From positions 1,054,001 through 1,118,000 of the forward strand of contig NZ_CP049872.1 in NCBI RefSeq assembly GCF_011302915.1: a stretch of DNA of 64,000 bases, written 5' to 3'. Under the pieces are notes generated by a model, which was given only the letters and a program-made list of their open reading frames with translations, was not told where the DNA came from and searched no databases. Of this stretch, positions 32,779 through 41,358 are shown one piece after another. How positions within the stretch are numbered: position 1 is the first letter of the stretch; each line of letters begins with the position of its first letter. This DNA comes from Thermomonas sp. HDW16 (GTDB lineage: Bacteria; Pseudomonadota; Gammaproteobacteria; Xanthomonadales; Xanthomonadaceae). Made by a program: the position numbers and the translations under genes.

Positions 32779-34034
32779 TGGTGGAGCCCGTCGCGCGTAC
32801 CGCATTGATCGGCAACGATGCCGCCGTCCTCGGGCTGCTGGCCATCATCCTGGGCTTCGTGTTCTGGGGCGCTGCGCGCGAGCAAGGCTTCTGGAAGAAG
32901 TTCTACGCGGTGGTACCAGCGATCCTGCCGTGCTACTTGCTGCCGGCGATCGCCAACAGCACCGGCTTGATCGACGGTGCAGGTTCTGGCCTGTACCCGA
33001 TGGCGCGCGATTACCTGTTGCCGGCTTCGCTGGTGCTGTTCTGCGTGTCGATGGACGTCGGTGCAGTGTTGCGGCTTGGGCCGAAGGCGTTGGTGATGTT
33101 CCTGGCCGGCACGGTAGGCGTCATGGTCGGTGCGCTGGTGGCGTTCGAGGCGATGAAGGTCATCCATCCGGAGACGGTGGCCGGCGACACCTGGCGCGGG
33201 ATGACCACGATTACCGGTAGCTGGATCGGCGGTGGTGCGAACCAGGCGGCGATGAAGGAAGTGTTTAGCGTCGATGCCACGCTGTTCGGGCAGTTCGCCG
33301 CGGTGGACGTGATCGTGGCCTATGTGTGGATGGCCACCCTGCTGTTCATGGCTGCACGTGCGCCGGCGATCGACCGCTGGTTGCGCGCCGATACGCGCGC
33401 GATCGTCGACCTGCAGGAGCGCATGGCGAGTTTCCAGGCGCAGCATGCGCGGATCGCCACCACCACCGACCTGATGCTGATCTTCGCGTTGGCCTTCGGC
33501 GCGGTAGGCCTGTCGCACTTCCTGGCCGATCCGATGGTGGCGTGGATCAAGTCGCTACCGGCGGCCTGGCGGCTGCAGGATTACAGCCTGGATTCGCGGT
33601 TCTTCTGGCTGGTGATCTTCGCGACCACCTTCGGCGTGTTGATCAGTTTCACCCGCGCACGCAGTCTTGAGGGTGCCGGCGCGTCGAAGATCGGTTCGGT
33701 ACTGCTGTACATCCTGATCGCCACCATCGGCATGCAGATGGACTTGGGCGAGTTGGCCAACCGGCCGATGCTGTTGCTGCTCGGCTTCATCTGGATGGCG
33801 GTGCATGCCAGCTTGATGCTGGTCGTCGCACGTGCGATCCGTGCGCCACTGTTCTTCATGGCGGTGGGATCGCAGGCCAATATCGGTGGCGCGGCTTCCG
33901 CGCCGGTGGTCGCCAGCGCGTTCCATCCGGCGTTGGCGCCGGTCGGCGTGCTGTTGTCCGTGCTTGGCTATGCCTTGGGCACTTATTGCGCCTACATCAC
34001 CGGGTTGGCGCTCAGGGCATTGGCGGGCGGTTGA
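32778..34034 (+). CDS. DUF819-family membrane protein
   Basis: A 418-residue polytopic membrane protein of the DUF819 (YjcL-like) family, with about ten to eleven hydrophobic segments and the glycine-rich segment TGSWIGGGANQAAMKE, a hallmark of the family. The second half repeats a similar motif (GSQANIGGAASAPVVA), suggesting an inverted-repeat transporter fold. The substrate is unknown. It overlaps the S9 peptidase stop by one base, so it is translated from the same message and might export or import a product of peptide breakdown, which is inference. Confidence 0.85.
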   Translation: MVEPVARTALIGNDAAVLGLLAIILGFVFWGAAREQGFWKKFYAVVPAILPCYLLPAIANSTGLIDGAGSGLYPMARDYLLPASLVLFCVSMDVGAVLRLGPKALVMFLAGTVGVMVGALVAFEAMKVIHPETVAGDTWRGMTTITGSWIGGGANQAAMKEVFSVDATLFGQFAAVDVIVAYVWMATLLFMAARAPAIDRWLRADTRAIVDLQERMASFQAQHARIATTTDLMLIFALAFGAVGLSHFLADPMVAWIKSLPAAWRLQDYSLDSRFFWLVIFATTFGVLISFTRARSLEGAGASKIGSVLLYILIATIGMQMDLGELANRPMLLLLGFIWMAVHASLMLVVARAIRAPLFFMAVGSQANIGGAASAPVVASAFHPALAPVGVLLSVLGYALGTYCAYITGLALRALAGG

Positions 34035-34040
34035 TTGCGA

Positions 34041-35039
34041 CTACAGCCAGCGCACCTTGCGCAGGTAGCGGTGCAACAACAGGCAGAACAGGATCACCAG
34101 GCCGATCAGCACGAAATAGCTGTGGCGCCCGTGAAGCTCCGGCATGTGCTCGAAGTTCATGCCGTACCAGCTGGCGATCAGGGTGGGCGCGGCCAGCAAG
34201 CCGGCCCAGCCGGCCAGTTTCTTGACGATCTCGCCCTGCGCCACGGTGACCAGCGACAGATTCACGTTCATCGCGGCGGAGACCATCTCGCGCAGGGTGT
34301 CGATGGTGTCGCCAACGCGCGCGGCATGGTCGAGCACGTCGCGGAAATAGGGTTTGACCTCTTCCGGGAAGTTCAGCGCTGGCGTGCGCATCAGTTGCGA
34401 CAGGATGTCTTGCATCGGTGCCACCGCAAGCCGCATCCGGGTCAGTTCCTTGCGCAGCTCATATAGGCGCTTGATCGTGCCGCGTTTGTAGGCCTCGGCG
34501 AACACATCCTGCTCCAGCGCGTCCAGCTCCTCCTCGAAATCGGAGACGATGGGCTGGTAGTTGTCGACCACGAAATCGAGCACGGCATGCAGGGCGACGC
34601 TGGGGCCATAGGCCAGGATTTCCGGTTCGCGTTCCAGGCGTTGCCTGACCGAGGCATAGCTGAGCGAGGCGCCGTGGCGCACGGTGACCAGGAAGCGCGG
34701 GCCGGCGAACAGGTGGGTCTCGCCGAAGCGCACGTGGTCGTCGATCTTCTGCGCGGTGTGCACGGCGATGAACAGGCTGTTGCCGTAGGCCTCGATCTTC
34801 GGTCGCTGGTGCGCGTTCTGTGCGTCCTCGACGGCCAGGTCATGCAGGCCGAACTCTTCCTGCAATTTGTCGAGCAGGGCGTCCTCGGGTTCGTACAGGC
34901 CGACCCAGACGAAGCTGCCGTCGTCCACGGAGAGGGCATCGCTGATCGCGTCCAGGCTGATGTCGCGGCGCTGGCCGGCGCGGTCATAGACCGCGCAGTT
35001 CACGACGCAGGCAGGTGTGGCGGTGCCGGGTGCATTCAT
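34041..35039 (-). CDS. corA: CorA-family Mg2+/Co2+ channel
   Basis: A 332-residue divalent-cation channel subunit. The large N-terminal cytoplasmic domain (funnel) is followed by two C-terminal membrane helices; the first ends in the pore signature YGMNFEHMPEL (GMN motif), and the protein finishes with the basic tail RYLRKVRWL. ATG 35039 has AGGA upstream; an in-frame ATG at 35054 is possible. It lies downstream of the DUF4105 gene on the same strand, and corC lies further upstream, so this stretch has two cation-handling genes. Confidence 0.95.
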   Translation of the reverse strand: MNAPGTATPACVVNCAVYDRAGQRRDISLDAISDALSVDDGSFVWVGLYEPEDALLDKLQEEFGLHDLAVEDAQNAHQRPKIEAYGNSLFIAVHTAQKIDDHVRFGETHLFAGPRFLVTVRHGASLSYASVRQRLEREPEILAYGPSVALHAVLDFVVDNYQPIVSDFEEELDALEQDVFAEAYKRGTIKRLYELRKELTRMRLAVAPMQDILSQLMRTPALNFPEEVKPYFRDVLDHAARVGDTIDTLREMVSAAMNVNLSLVTVAQGEIVKKLAGWAGLLAAPTLIASWYGMNFEHMPELHGRHSYFVLIGLVILFCLLLHRYLRKVRWL

Positions 35040-35070
35040 TGCCGCATCCTGCATCGGTGGGGCATCGTCA

Positions 35071-36267
35071 TCAAGCCTTGCGTTTGGCCCAGGCCAAGGC
35101 GAATGCGGCATGGGCAGACAGCAGCAGTGCGATCCAGTTGCCATTGCGTTGCGGCAGCGCCTGTAGCCACAGGGGCAGCAAGGCCAGTGCAGCGAGCGCC
35201 GCGACCACGACAAGCAATATCCTGAAACGTGCGGATGGGTCGCGCCCGCGCAGCAGGGCCCATGCGCCGGGCAACAGCAGCAGGCAAAGCGGGTTGAACA
35301 GCAGCAGGTTACGGTTTGCCCACAGTGCGCGGTGATCGGTGAACCCCCAGGCGAAGGCGAGTACCAGGCCAAGCACGCTGCACAGCAACCAGAATCCGAG
35401 TGCGAAGCCGGCTGTCGCTCGTGGCGCACGACGGGCGAACGCCAGTATCGACACGGCGAGTACCAGCCCGGCCAACAACCACGGCCACAGGCGGCGCGGC
35501 AGCTCAGTGGGCTCCGCGGCTTGCCGTTGCGGTAGCAATGGTTCCTCGGTGATGACCAGCGGGCGGCCATCGGCGAGTGTCACCTCGCGCAGGTCGTCGG
35601 CCAATCGGCGCGGCAGGAAGGCCTGTTCCCAGCGCGACAGCGGACGGTCGCCGTACGGTCCCAGGGCGATGTCGAAGCCCAGCCGCATCCACGCGGCCGG
35701 CGAGGCCAGGCGTACTGATTCGCTGCGGTAGGTATCGCCAGTGGAACGCCCGTTCATTTGCCGCTGCAATGCCCCGCCAAGCACGCGATTCAGCGCATCG
35801 CGCACGCGGGTGCTGCAGTTGTCGGTGTAGTAGTCGTAGTGGTAACGCGCGTTCTCGGGTTTCGCGTTTTCCGCCAGTGCGTCGGCGAGTTGCCGTGCCT
35901 GCACGGGCGTCAGGTCAAGCCATTGCAGGGTCGCGCCGCGCCCGACCTCGCGGTAGTACTGCATGTCCTGTTCGAGCGGCAGCGCCACCAGCATGTACTG
36001 CATTTCGCCGCGCACGAAGCGGCCGATGAAGCCGTCTTCGGCCAGGTCGAAGAAGCCGAAGTTGTAGGAGATCGGCTCGCCGCGCGCCGGATCGTCGACC
36101 ACGATGGCGTCATGGCCGAAGCGTTCCCAGAAGATCTCGCCCGGGCCCATGGTGACCACGCCGATGCGCGGTTCCGGGACCGGGCTTGTTGACTGCGCCT
36201 GTGCAAAGCCCGCAACCAGTGCGAGCAACAGCGCAATGGCGAAGCGCACCGTCTCAGTGATCCGCAT
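35071..36267 (-). CDS. DUF4105-domain membrane protein
   Basis: A 398-residue protein with a signal peptide or N-terminal anchor (about residues 7-25), a periplasmic DUF4105 domain (about 30-235) and four to five C-terminal membrane helices (about 265-395). The DUF4105 domain shows FWERFGHDAIVV, YNFGFFD and a conserved YYTDNCSTRVRD stretch; Cys, His and Asp in these blocks resemble a papain-like/NlpC arrangement, but activity is unproven. It overlaps the corC stop by 14 bases, occupying the place of lnt in the usual ybeZ-ybeY-corC-lnt group. Confidence 0.82.
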   Translation of the reverse strand: MRITETVRFAIALLLALVAGFAQAQSTSPVPEPRIGVVTMGPGEIFWERFGHDAIVVDDPARGEPISYNFGFFDLAEDGFIGRFVRGEMQYMLVALPLEQDMQYYREVGRGATLQWLDLTPVQARQLADALAENAKPENARYHYDYYTDNCSTRVRDALNRVLGGALQRQMNGRSTGDTYRSESVRLASPAAWMRLGFDIALGPYGDRPLSRWEQAFLPRRLADDLREVTLADGRPLVITEEPLLPQRQAAEPTELPRRLWPWLLAGLVLAVSILAFARRAPRATAGFALGFWLLCSVLGLVLAFAWGFTDHRALWANRNLLLFNPLCLLLLPGAWALLRGRDPSARFRILLVVVAALAALALLPLWLQALPQRNGNWIALLLSAHAAFALAWAKRKA

Positions 36268-37135
36268 GCACGCCCACGTGCAGGGCCAGCAGGCGACGCG
36301 CATCGGCGCGGGCGACGCGGAACACGAAGCGGCCGAGCGTGAGTTCCTCGCCGGCTTCCGGCAGATGGCCGATCGCATTGGTGACCAGGCCGCCGATGGT
36401 GTCGTATTCGTCGTCGTTGAAATCGGCGCCGAAGCGTTCGTTGAAGTCCGCAATCGGGGTCAGCGCATCGACCACGTACTGGCCGTCGGCTTGTGCGGCG
36501 ATATGCCCGGGATCGCCTTCGTCCTCGTCGTGCTCGTCGTCGATCTCGCCGACGATTTCCTCCAGCACGTCCTCGATGGTGACCAGCCCGGCCACGCCGC
36601 CGTATTCGTCGATCACGATCGCCATGTGGTTGCGCGATTGGCGGAACTCGCGCAGCAACACGTTGAGTTTCTTCGATTCGGGGATCAGCACCGCCGGGCG
36701 CAGAAGTTCGCGCACGCTGCCCGGGCCACCATCGGCGACCACACCGCGCAGCAGGTCCTTGGCCAGCAGGATGCCGAGGATCTCGTCCTTGTCCTCGCCA
36801 TGCACGGGGAAGCGCGAATGGCCGGATTCCACCACCGCCTTCATCAGGTCCAGGAATTTGGCATCGACGGGCAAGGCCACCATTTGCGCACGCGACACCA
36901 TCACGTCGCCCACGGTCATGTCTGACACGGCGATCGCGCCTTCCATCATGCGCAGGGTGTCGGGGCCGATCAGGCCGTCGACCTGTACGTCGCGCAACAG
37001 TTCGATCAGGTCTTCGCGGGTAGTGGGCTCGCCGGACAGCGCGGAACTGATGCGATCCAGCCACGAACGGCGCGGTTTCTCCGCGGGGCGATCCGTCGAA
37101 TCGGCGGTGTCGTGACGACTGTCGTCCTCTGACAT
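36254..37135 (-). CDS. corC: Cytoplasmic CorC/YbeX (CBS and CorC_HlyC domains)
   Basis: A 293-residue soluble protein linked to Mg/Co efflux and, in E. coli (YbeX), to ribosome maturation and lnt. An acidic, variable N-terminus is followed by two CBS domains (about residues 70-195, with VMVSRAQMVALPVDA and DEYGGVAGLVTIEDVLEEIVGEI) and the CorC/HlyC C-terminal domain (about 210-290). There is no membrane segment. It follows ybeY by 73 bases on the minus strand. Confidence 0.95.
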   Translation of the reverse strand: MSEDDSRHDTADSTDRPAEKPRRSWLDRISSALSGEPTTREDLIELLRDVQVDGLIGPDTLRMMEGAIAVSDMTVGDVMVSRAQMVALPVDAKFLDLMKAVVESGHSRFPVHGEDKDEILGILLAKDLLRGVVADGGPGSVRELLRPAVLIPESKKLNVLLREFRQSRNHMAIVIDEYGGVAGLVTIEDVLEEIVGEIDDEHDEDEGDPGHIAAQADGQYVVDALTPIADFNERFGADFNDDEYDTIGGLVTNAIGHLPEAGEELTLGRFVFRVARADARRLLALHVGVHADH

Positions 37136-37208
37136 GGTCTTGCGGGGGCCTGTGGCGCGTGAAGAAGGGAAGTCTAGCGAAGTCGCGTGGCGAAGCGGTG
37201 AAACAGCG

Positions 37209-37691
37209 TTATCGCTCTGTATACGGATCCGGCAGGCCCAGACCGGCCAGGATCTCGCGCTCCAACTGCTCCATGCATTCCGCTTCGCGGGTATCTTCGT
37301 GATCCCAGCCGAGCAGGTGCAGGGCGCCGTGCACGGTGAGGTGCGCGTAATGCGCGGCCAGCGGCTTGCCTTGTTCCTTGGCTTCGCGGGCGATCACCGG
37401 CGCGCACAGCACCAGGTCGCCCAGCAGTGGCAGCTTCACGCCCTTCGGCAGGCCTTCCGGCAATTCCGCCGGGAAGCTGAGCACATTGGTGGCGTAGTCC
37501 TTGCCGCGGTAGTGCTTGTTCAGCGCTCGGCCTTCCTTGCTGCCGACGATGCGGATGGCGAGGTCGGCCTCGCGGATTCGGCCTTCCAGCGCCGCCGTCA
37601 CCCACTTGCGGAAACTCACCGCAGCCGGAATACCGGCGCGCGGCACGGCGTAACCGACGGCAACATCGAGGCGAACAGGGCCCTTGGTCAT
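37209..37691 (-). CDS. ybeY: Endoribonuclease YbeY (rRNA maturation)
   Basis: A 160-residue metal-dependent endoribonuclease that takes part in 16S rRNA 3'-end processing and ribosome quality control. The zinc-binding signature [12 protein letters not shown] (HGxLHLxGxDH) is intact near residue 120, and the upstream [17 protein letters not shown] block is typical of the family. It is nine bases downstream of phoH, the conserved ybeZ-ybeY order, implying one transcript. Confidence 0.97.
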   Translation of the reverse strand: MTKGPVRLDVAVGYAVPRAGIPAAVSFRKWVTAALEGRIREADLAIRIVGSKEGRALNKHYRGKDYATNVLSFPAELPEGLPKGVKLPLLGDLVLCAPVIAREAKEQGKPLAAHYAHLTVHGALHLLGWDHEDTREAECMEQLEREILAGLGLPDPYTER

Positions 37692-37700
37692 GCGCGCAGT

Positions 37701-38690
37701 TTACGCCGTTCCGGTCTGCGCATCGTTGGCATCGCGCGCCTCGTAGGCGTTGACGATGCGCGCCACCAGCGGGTGGCGGACCACGTCGCGCGACTCGAAG
37801 AAAGTGAAGCTCACGCCTTCCACCCCGCGCAGCACCTCCACTGCATCCTTCAGGCCGGATTTCACGTGGCGCGGCAGGTCGATCTGGGTCATGTCGCCGG
37901 TGATCACTGCGGTGCTGCCGAAGCCCAGCCGGGTCAGGAACATCTTCATCTGTTCGATGGTGGTGTTCTGCGCCTCGTCCAGGATCACGAAGGCGTCGTT
38001 GAGCGTGCGTCCGCGCATGTAGGCCAGCGGTGCGATTTCGATGACGCTTTTCTCCAGCAGTCGTGCAACTTTTTCCACGCCCAGCATTTCGTACAGCGCG
38101 TCGTACAACGGACGCAGGTACGGATCGACCTTCTGGCTGAGGTCGCCGGGAAGGAAGCCGAGTTTCTCGCCGGCTTCCACCGCCGGACGCACCAGGATCA
38201 CCCGCTGCACGCGCGACTGGTTCAGCGCATCCACCGCCATCGCCACCGCGAGGAACGTCTTGCCGGTGCCGGCCGGCCCCACGCCGAAATTGATGTCGTG
38301 GGTGGCGATCTCGTGCAGGTATTTACGCTGGTTGTCGCCGCGTCCGCGCAGGGTGCCGCGCTTGACCCGCACCGCGATCTCCTGTGGCACGTAATCGTTG
38401 TTGGTCGATGTCGCTGCGTCATCGCCAGCGAACGCGCCCAGCCGCAGGTGGATGGCGTGCTCGTCCAGGGTTTCCGCTGTGGCATCGTCATATAGCTCGC
38501 GCAAGACGCGCTCGGTGCGCGCGACCGCGTCGGCATCGCGTCCGCTGACGCGGAACACGTTGCCGCGATTGGCGATCTGCACGCCCATCCGAAGTTCGAT
38601 CATGCGCAGATGGGCATCGAACGGGCCGGACAGGTTGGCCAGGCGCTCGATGTCGTCGGGTTCGAGGGTGAAATCACGTTGGGTTTGCAT
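37701..38690 (-). CDS. ybeZ: PhoH-family ATPase YbeZ
   Basis: A 329-residue PhoH-like P-loop ATPase, thought to act as an RNA helicase partner of YbeY. The Walker A motif GPAGTGKTFLA lies near residue 135 and Walker B is in AFVILDEAQNT. The family block MRGRTLNDAF is present just before it. The N-terminal region resembles a KH-like or PhoH-specific domain. It heads the phoH-ybeY-corC transcript and is divergent from tetR. Confidence 0.95.
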   Translation of the reverse strand: MQTQRDFTLEPDDIERLANLSGPFDAHLRMIELRMGVQIANRGNVFRVSGRDADAVARTERVLRELYDDATAETLDEHAIHLRLGAFAGDDAATSTNNDYVPQEIAVRVKRGTLRGRGDNQRKYLHEIATHDINFGVGPAGTGKTFLAVAMAVDALNQSRVQRVILVRPAVEAGEKLGFLPGDLSQKVDPYLRPLYDALYEMLGVEKVARLLEKSVIEIAPLAYMRGRTLNDAFVILDEAQNTTIEQMKMFLTRLGFGSTAVITGDMTQIDLPRHVKSGLKDAVEVLRGVEGVSFTFFESRDVVRHPLVARIVNAYEARDANDAQTGTA

Positions 38691-38739
38691 GGCGCAAAGG
38701 GTAGCGCGGCAGGATGACAGCGACGAGCGCGGGGTCCTA

Positions 38740-38768
38740 TTGACTTTTAATTAAACATTGAATTAAAT
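38740..38768 (+). promoter_or_regulatory. tetR promoter with embedded palindromic operator
   Basis: TTGACT (38740-38745) and TTAAAT (38763-38768), 17 bases apart, form a good sigma-70 promoter in very AT-rich sequence. An inverted repeat, TTTAATT (38746-38752) and AATTAAA (38761-38767), with an 8-base centre, lies between and over the elements. That placement suggests the operator of the TetR-type repressor just downstream. The -10 ends 7 bases before ATG 38776, so the message is probably leaderless. Confidence 0.7.
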
Positions 38769-38775
38769 ATTGCGC

Positions 38776-39459
38776 ATGAACACGATCAAGCCTCCCCGCA
38801 AGAAAAAGCCCGTCGCCACCAAGCCGCGCAAACGCGCACCTGGCCGCCCAGGTGCCGACGCACCGGACCAGCGCGCCAGCCTGCTGGACGCAGCCTTGGC
38901 CTGCTTCGTGCGGCAGGGCATCGCCGCCACGTCCTTGCGCGACATCGCGAAGGAAGCGGTGGTGACCCCGGCGCTGCTGCATTACTACTTCGGCGACAAG
39001 GCGCAGCTGGTGGAGGCGGTGGTGGCCGAACGCGCGATGCCGGCCTTCGACATCGTGCGCGAACGGGTGGCGCAGTCGGGCGACGACATTGCCGACATCG
39101 TCGCCGGCTTCGTCGGCGGAGTGATGGATGTGGTCACCCGCTACCCGTGGTGGCCGCAGCTGTGGGTGCGCGAGGTGTTGTGCGAAGGCGGTGCGCTGCG
39201 CGACCTGCTGCTGGCCAAGGCGGCGCCGGAGGTCACGCGCCTGCTGCTTGCGCGCTTCGAGCGGGCGCAGGCCGATGGCCAGCTGAATCCCGACCTGGAT
39301 CCGCGCCTGCTGCTGCCGACCTTGGTCGGGCTGACCCTGCTGCCCGCCGCCGGCGCGCCGATCTGGCGGGAGGTCTTCAAGGCAGACGATATGGGGATGG
39401 ACGATGTGCGCCGGCATGCGCTGGTGTTACTGGATCGTGGATTGGAGTTGAATCGATGA
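38776..39459 (+). CDS. TetR-family transcriptional regulator of the adjacent ABC exporter
   Basis: A 227-residue repressor-type protein. A basic tail (residues 1-28, rich in Lys/Arg/Pro) precedes the TetR helix-turn-helix (about 35-85; TSLRDIAKEAVVTPALLHYYF) and a helical ligand domain. It is the first gene of an operon for an HlyD lipoprotein, ABC ATPase and ABC-2 permease, and overlaps the next start by four bases (ATGA). By analogy with E. coli CecR-YbhGFSR it should repress its own operon until a toxic or foreign compound binds. The ATG at 38776 is favoured over TTG 38770 because it fits the promoter. Confidence 0.92.
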   Translation: MNTIKPPRKKKPVATKPRKRAPGRPGADAPDQRASLLDAALACFVRQGIAATSLRDIAKEAVVTPALLHYYFGDKAQLVEAVVAERAMPAFDIVRERVAQSGDDIADIVAGFVGGVMDVVTRYPWWPQLWVREVLCEGGALRDLLLAKAAPEVTRLLLARFERAQADGQLNPDLDPRLLLPTLVGLTLLPAAGAPIWREVFKADDMGMDDVRRHALVLLDRGLELNR

Positions 39460-40421
39460 ACGTCTCGATATTGCGCGCATTCGCGCTGCTGTCCTTGTTG
39501 TCGCTGGCCGGCTGCAGCGAGGCACCGCCGCAGGTGCTGGGCACGCTGGAATGGGACCGGATCACGTTGCCGGCGCCGGTGGCGGAGAAGATCGTCCGCA
39601 TCGATGTGCGCGAGGGCCAACAGGTCGCAGCCGGCGCGCCGCTGCTGCAGCTGGAACTGACCCGCAGCAAGTCGCAGCTGGATGCCGCGCAGGCGCAGGC
39701 GCAGCAGAGCCGCGACGCACTGGCCGAACTGCAGGCCGGGCCGCGCCGCGAACAGATCGCCCAGGCCCGTGCCACGCTGTCCTCCGCGCAAGCGCAGGCC
39801 GCCGATGCGCGCGCCTACTACAACCGCCTGAGCCCACTGGGCCAACGCAAGCTGATCGCCGCCGCCGATGTCGACCGCGCCCGCGCCGCCGCCGGCAATG
39901 CCGATGGCCAGGTGCGTGCCGCGCAGGCGGCCTTGGCGGAACTGCTCAACGGGACGCGGTCGGAGCGCATCGCGCAGGGACAGGCCGCCGCCGCCGCTGC
40001 GCAGGCGCAGGCGGCAGTGCAGTCGGTCTCGCTGGACAAACTCAACGTGGTCGCGCCGCGTGCGGGCAGGGTGGACAGCCTGCCGTACAAACTCGGCGAC
40101 CAGGCACCGGTCGGCGCGGCGCTGGCGATCCTGCTGGTGGGCGAGGCACCGCATGCGCGCGTCTACGTGCCGGAGCGCCTGCGTGCGAACGTGAAACCCG
40201 GGATGGCGGCGCAGGTGTTCGTCGATGGCCGCGAAGGCAGCCTGGCCGGGCATGTGCGGATGGTGCGCAGTGAGCCCAGCTTCACCCCGTATTACGCATT
40301 GGCGGGCGACGACGCCGAGCGCTTGAGCTACCTTGCCGAGATCGTGCTGGATCAGCCGGCCGACCTGCCGGCGGGCATCCCGGTGCGGGTGGAATTCGTG
40401 GGCGCGGCCAATGGCAAGTGA
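39456..40421 (+). CDS. HlyD-family membrane fusion lipoprotein
   Basis: A 321-residue periplasmic adaptor of an ABC exporter. It starts with a lipoprotein signal (SLLSLAGC, Cys20 or so), followed by a biotinyl/lipoyl-like beta region (ITLPAPVAEKIVRIDVREGQ), a long Ala/Gln-rich alpha-helical hairpin (about residues 65-190) and a beta-barrel domain. Overlaps tetR by four bases and the ATPase gene by 11. It should link the inner-membrane ABC pair with an outer-membrane channel that is encoded elsewhere. Confidence 0.92.
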   Translation: MNVSILRAFALLSLLSLAGCSEAPPQVLGTLEWDRITLPAPVAEKIVRIDVREGQQVAAGAPLLQLELTRSKSQLDAAQAQAQQSRDALAELQAGPRREQIAQARATLSSAQAQAADARAYYNRLSPLGQRKLIAAADVDRARAAAGNADGQVRAAQAALAELLNGTRSERIAQGQAAAAAAQAQAAVQSVSLDKLNVVAPRAGRVDSLPYKLGDQAPVGAALAILLVGEAPHARVYVPERLRANVKPGMAAQVFVDGREGSLAGHVRMVRSEPSFTPYYALAGDDAERLSYLAEIVLDQPADLPAGIPVRVEFVGAANGK

Positions 40422-41358
40422 GATCGCCAACGACATCGCCATTTGCGCGCGCGGCCTGAGCAAGCGTTTCGGCCAACTGCTGGCGGTGGATCATGTCGAC
40501 CTCACCGTGCCGCGCGCCAGCGTGTACGGCTTCCTGGGGCCGAACGGTTCCGGCAAGTCGACGACCATCCGCATGTTGTGCGGCTTGTTACTGCCGAGTG
40601 CAGGCCAGATCGAAGTGCTGGGCCTGCGCATTCCCGAACAGGCCGAGGCCCTGCGCAAGCGGATCGGCTACATGACCCAGAAATTCTCCCTGTACGAAGA
40701 CCTCAGTGTGCGCGAGAACCTGGAGTTCCTGGCCAGCGTGCAGGGCTTGCCACGGCAGTTGCGCCGCGCGCGCGTCGACGAATTGCTGCAGACCTACAAC
40801 CTGGCCGATCGCGCGGACCAGCTGGCCGGCACCATGAGCGGCGGGCAGAAGCAGCGGCTGGCGCTAGCCGGCGCGGTGGTACACAAGCCCGAATTGCTGT
40901 TCCTGGACGAGCCCACCAGTGCGGTGGACCCGGAATCCCGCCGCGACTTCTGGGAAAAGCTCTTCGATCTCGCCGATGCCGGCACCACCATCCTGGTCTC
41001 CACCCACTACATGGACGAAGCCGAGCGTTGCCATCGTATCGCCATCCTTGACAGCGGACGGTTGGTGGCAGATGGCACCCCGGGCCAGCTCACCGGCGAA
41101 CTCGCGGGCCGCACGCTGGGCGTGCGGTCGCGCACGCCGCGTCGCGCGCAGGCAGCGTTGCATGCGGTGCCCGGCGTGCTCAGCGTGGCCCAGGTGGGCA
41201 ACGAGCTGCGCGTGCTGTGCGCGGCCAATGGCGATGCCACCGCGCGACTGCGCGGCGCATTGCAAGCAGGCGGCATCGACGCTGAAGTGACCGCCATTGA
41301 ACCCAACCTGGAGGACGTGTTCGTCGCGGCTACCCAAGGCAGGGAGGATGCCGCATGA
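40411..41358 (+). CDS. ABC transporter ATP-binding protein (ABC-2 exporter)
   Basis: A 315-residue ATPase with one nucleotide-binding domain. Walker A is GPNGSGKSTTIRM, Q-loop MTQKFSLYEDL, signature MSGGQKQRLALAGA, Walker B LLFLDEPTSAVDP and the H-loop STHYMDEAE. The C-terminal 90 residues are the variable region common to drug/Na exporters. ATG 40411 overlaps the HlyD gene by 11 bases; the permease start overlaps its stop (ATGA). Confidence 0.96.
   Translation: MASEIANDIAICARGLSKRFGQLLAVDHVDLTVPRASVYGFLGPNGSGKSTTIRMLCGLLLPSAGQIEVLGLRIPEQAEALRKRIGYMTQKFSLYEDLSVRENLEFLASVQGLPRQLRRARVDELLQTYNLADRADQLAGTMSGGQKQRLALAGAVVHKPELLFLDEPTSAVDPESRRDFWEKLFDLADAGTTILVSTHYMDEAERCHRIAILDSGRLVADGTPGQLTGELAGRTLGVRSRTPRRAQAALHAVPGVLSVAQVGNELRVLCAANGDATARLRGALQAGGIDAEVTAIEPNLEDVFVAATQGREDAA

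Noticed and set aside
31117..32805. 562-residue open frame antisense to the S9 peptidase gene
   Set aside because: No recognisable domain; the sense strand has a full catalytic triad and signal peptide.
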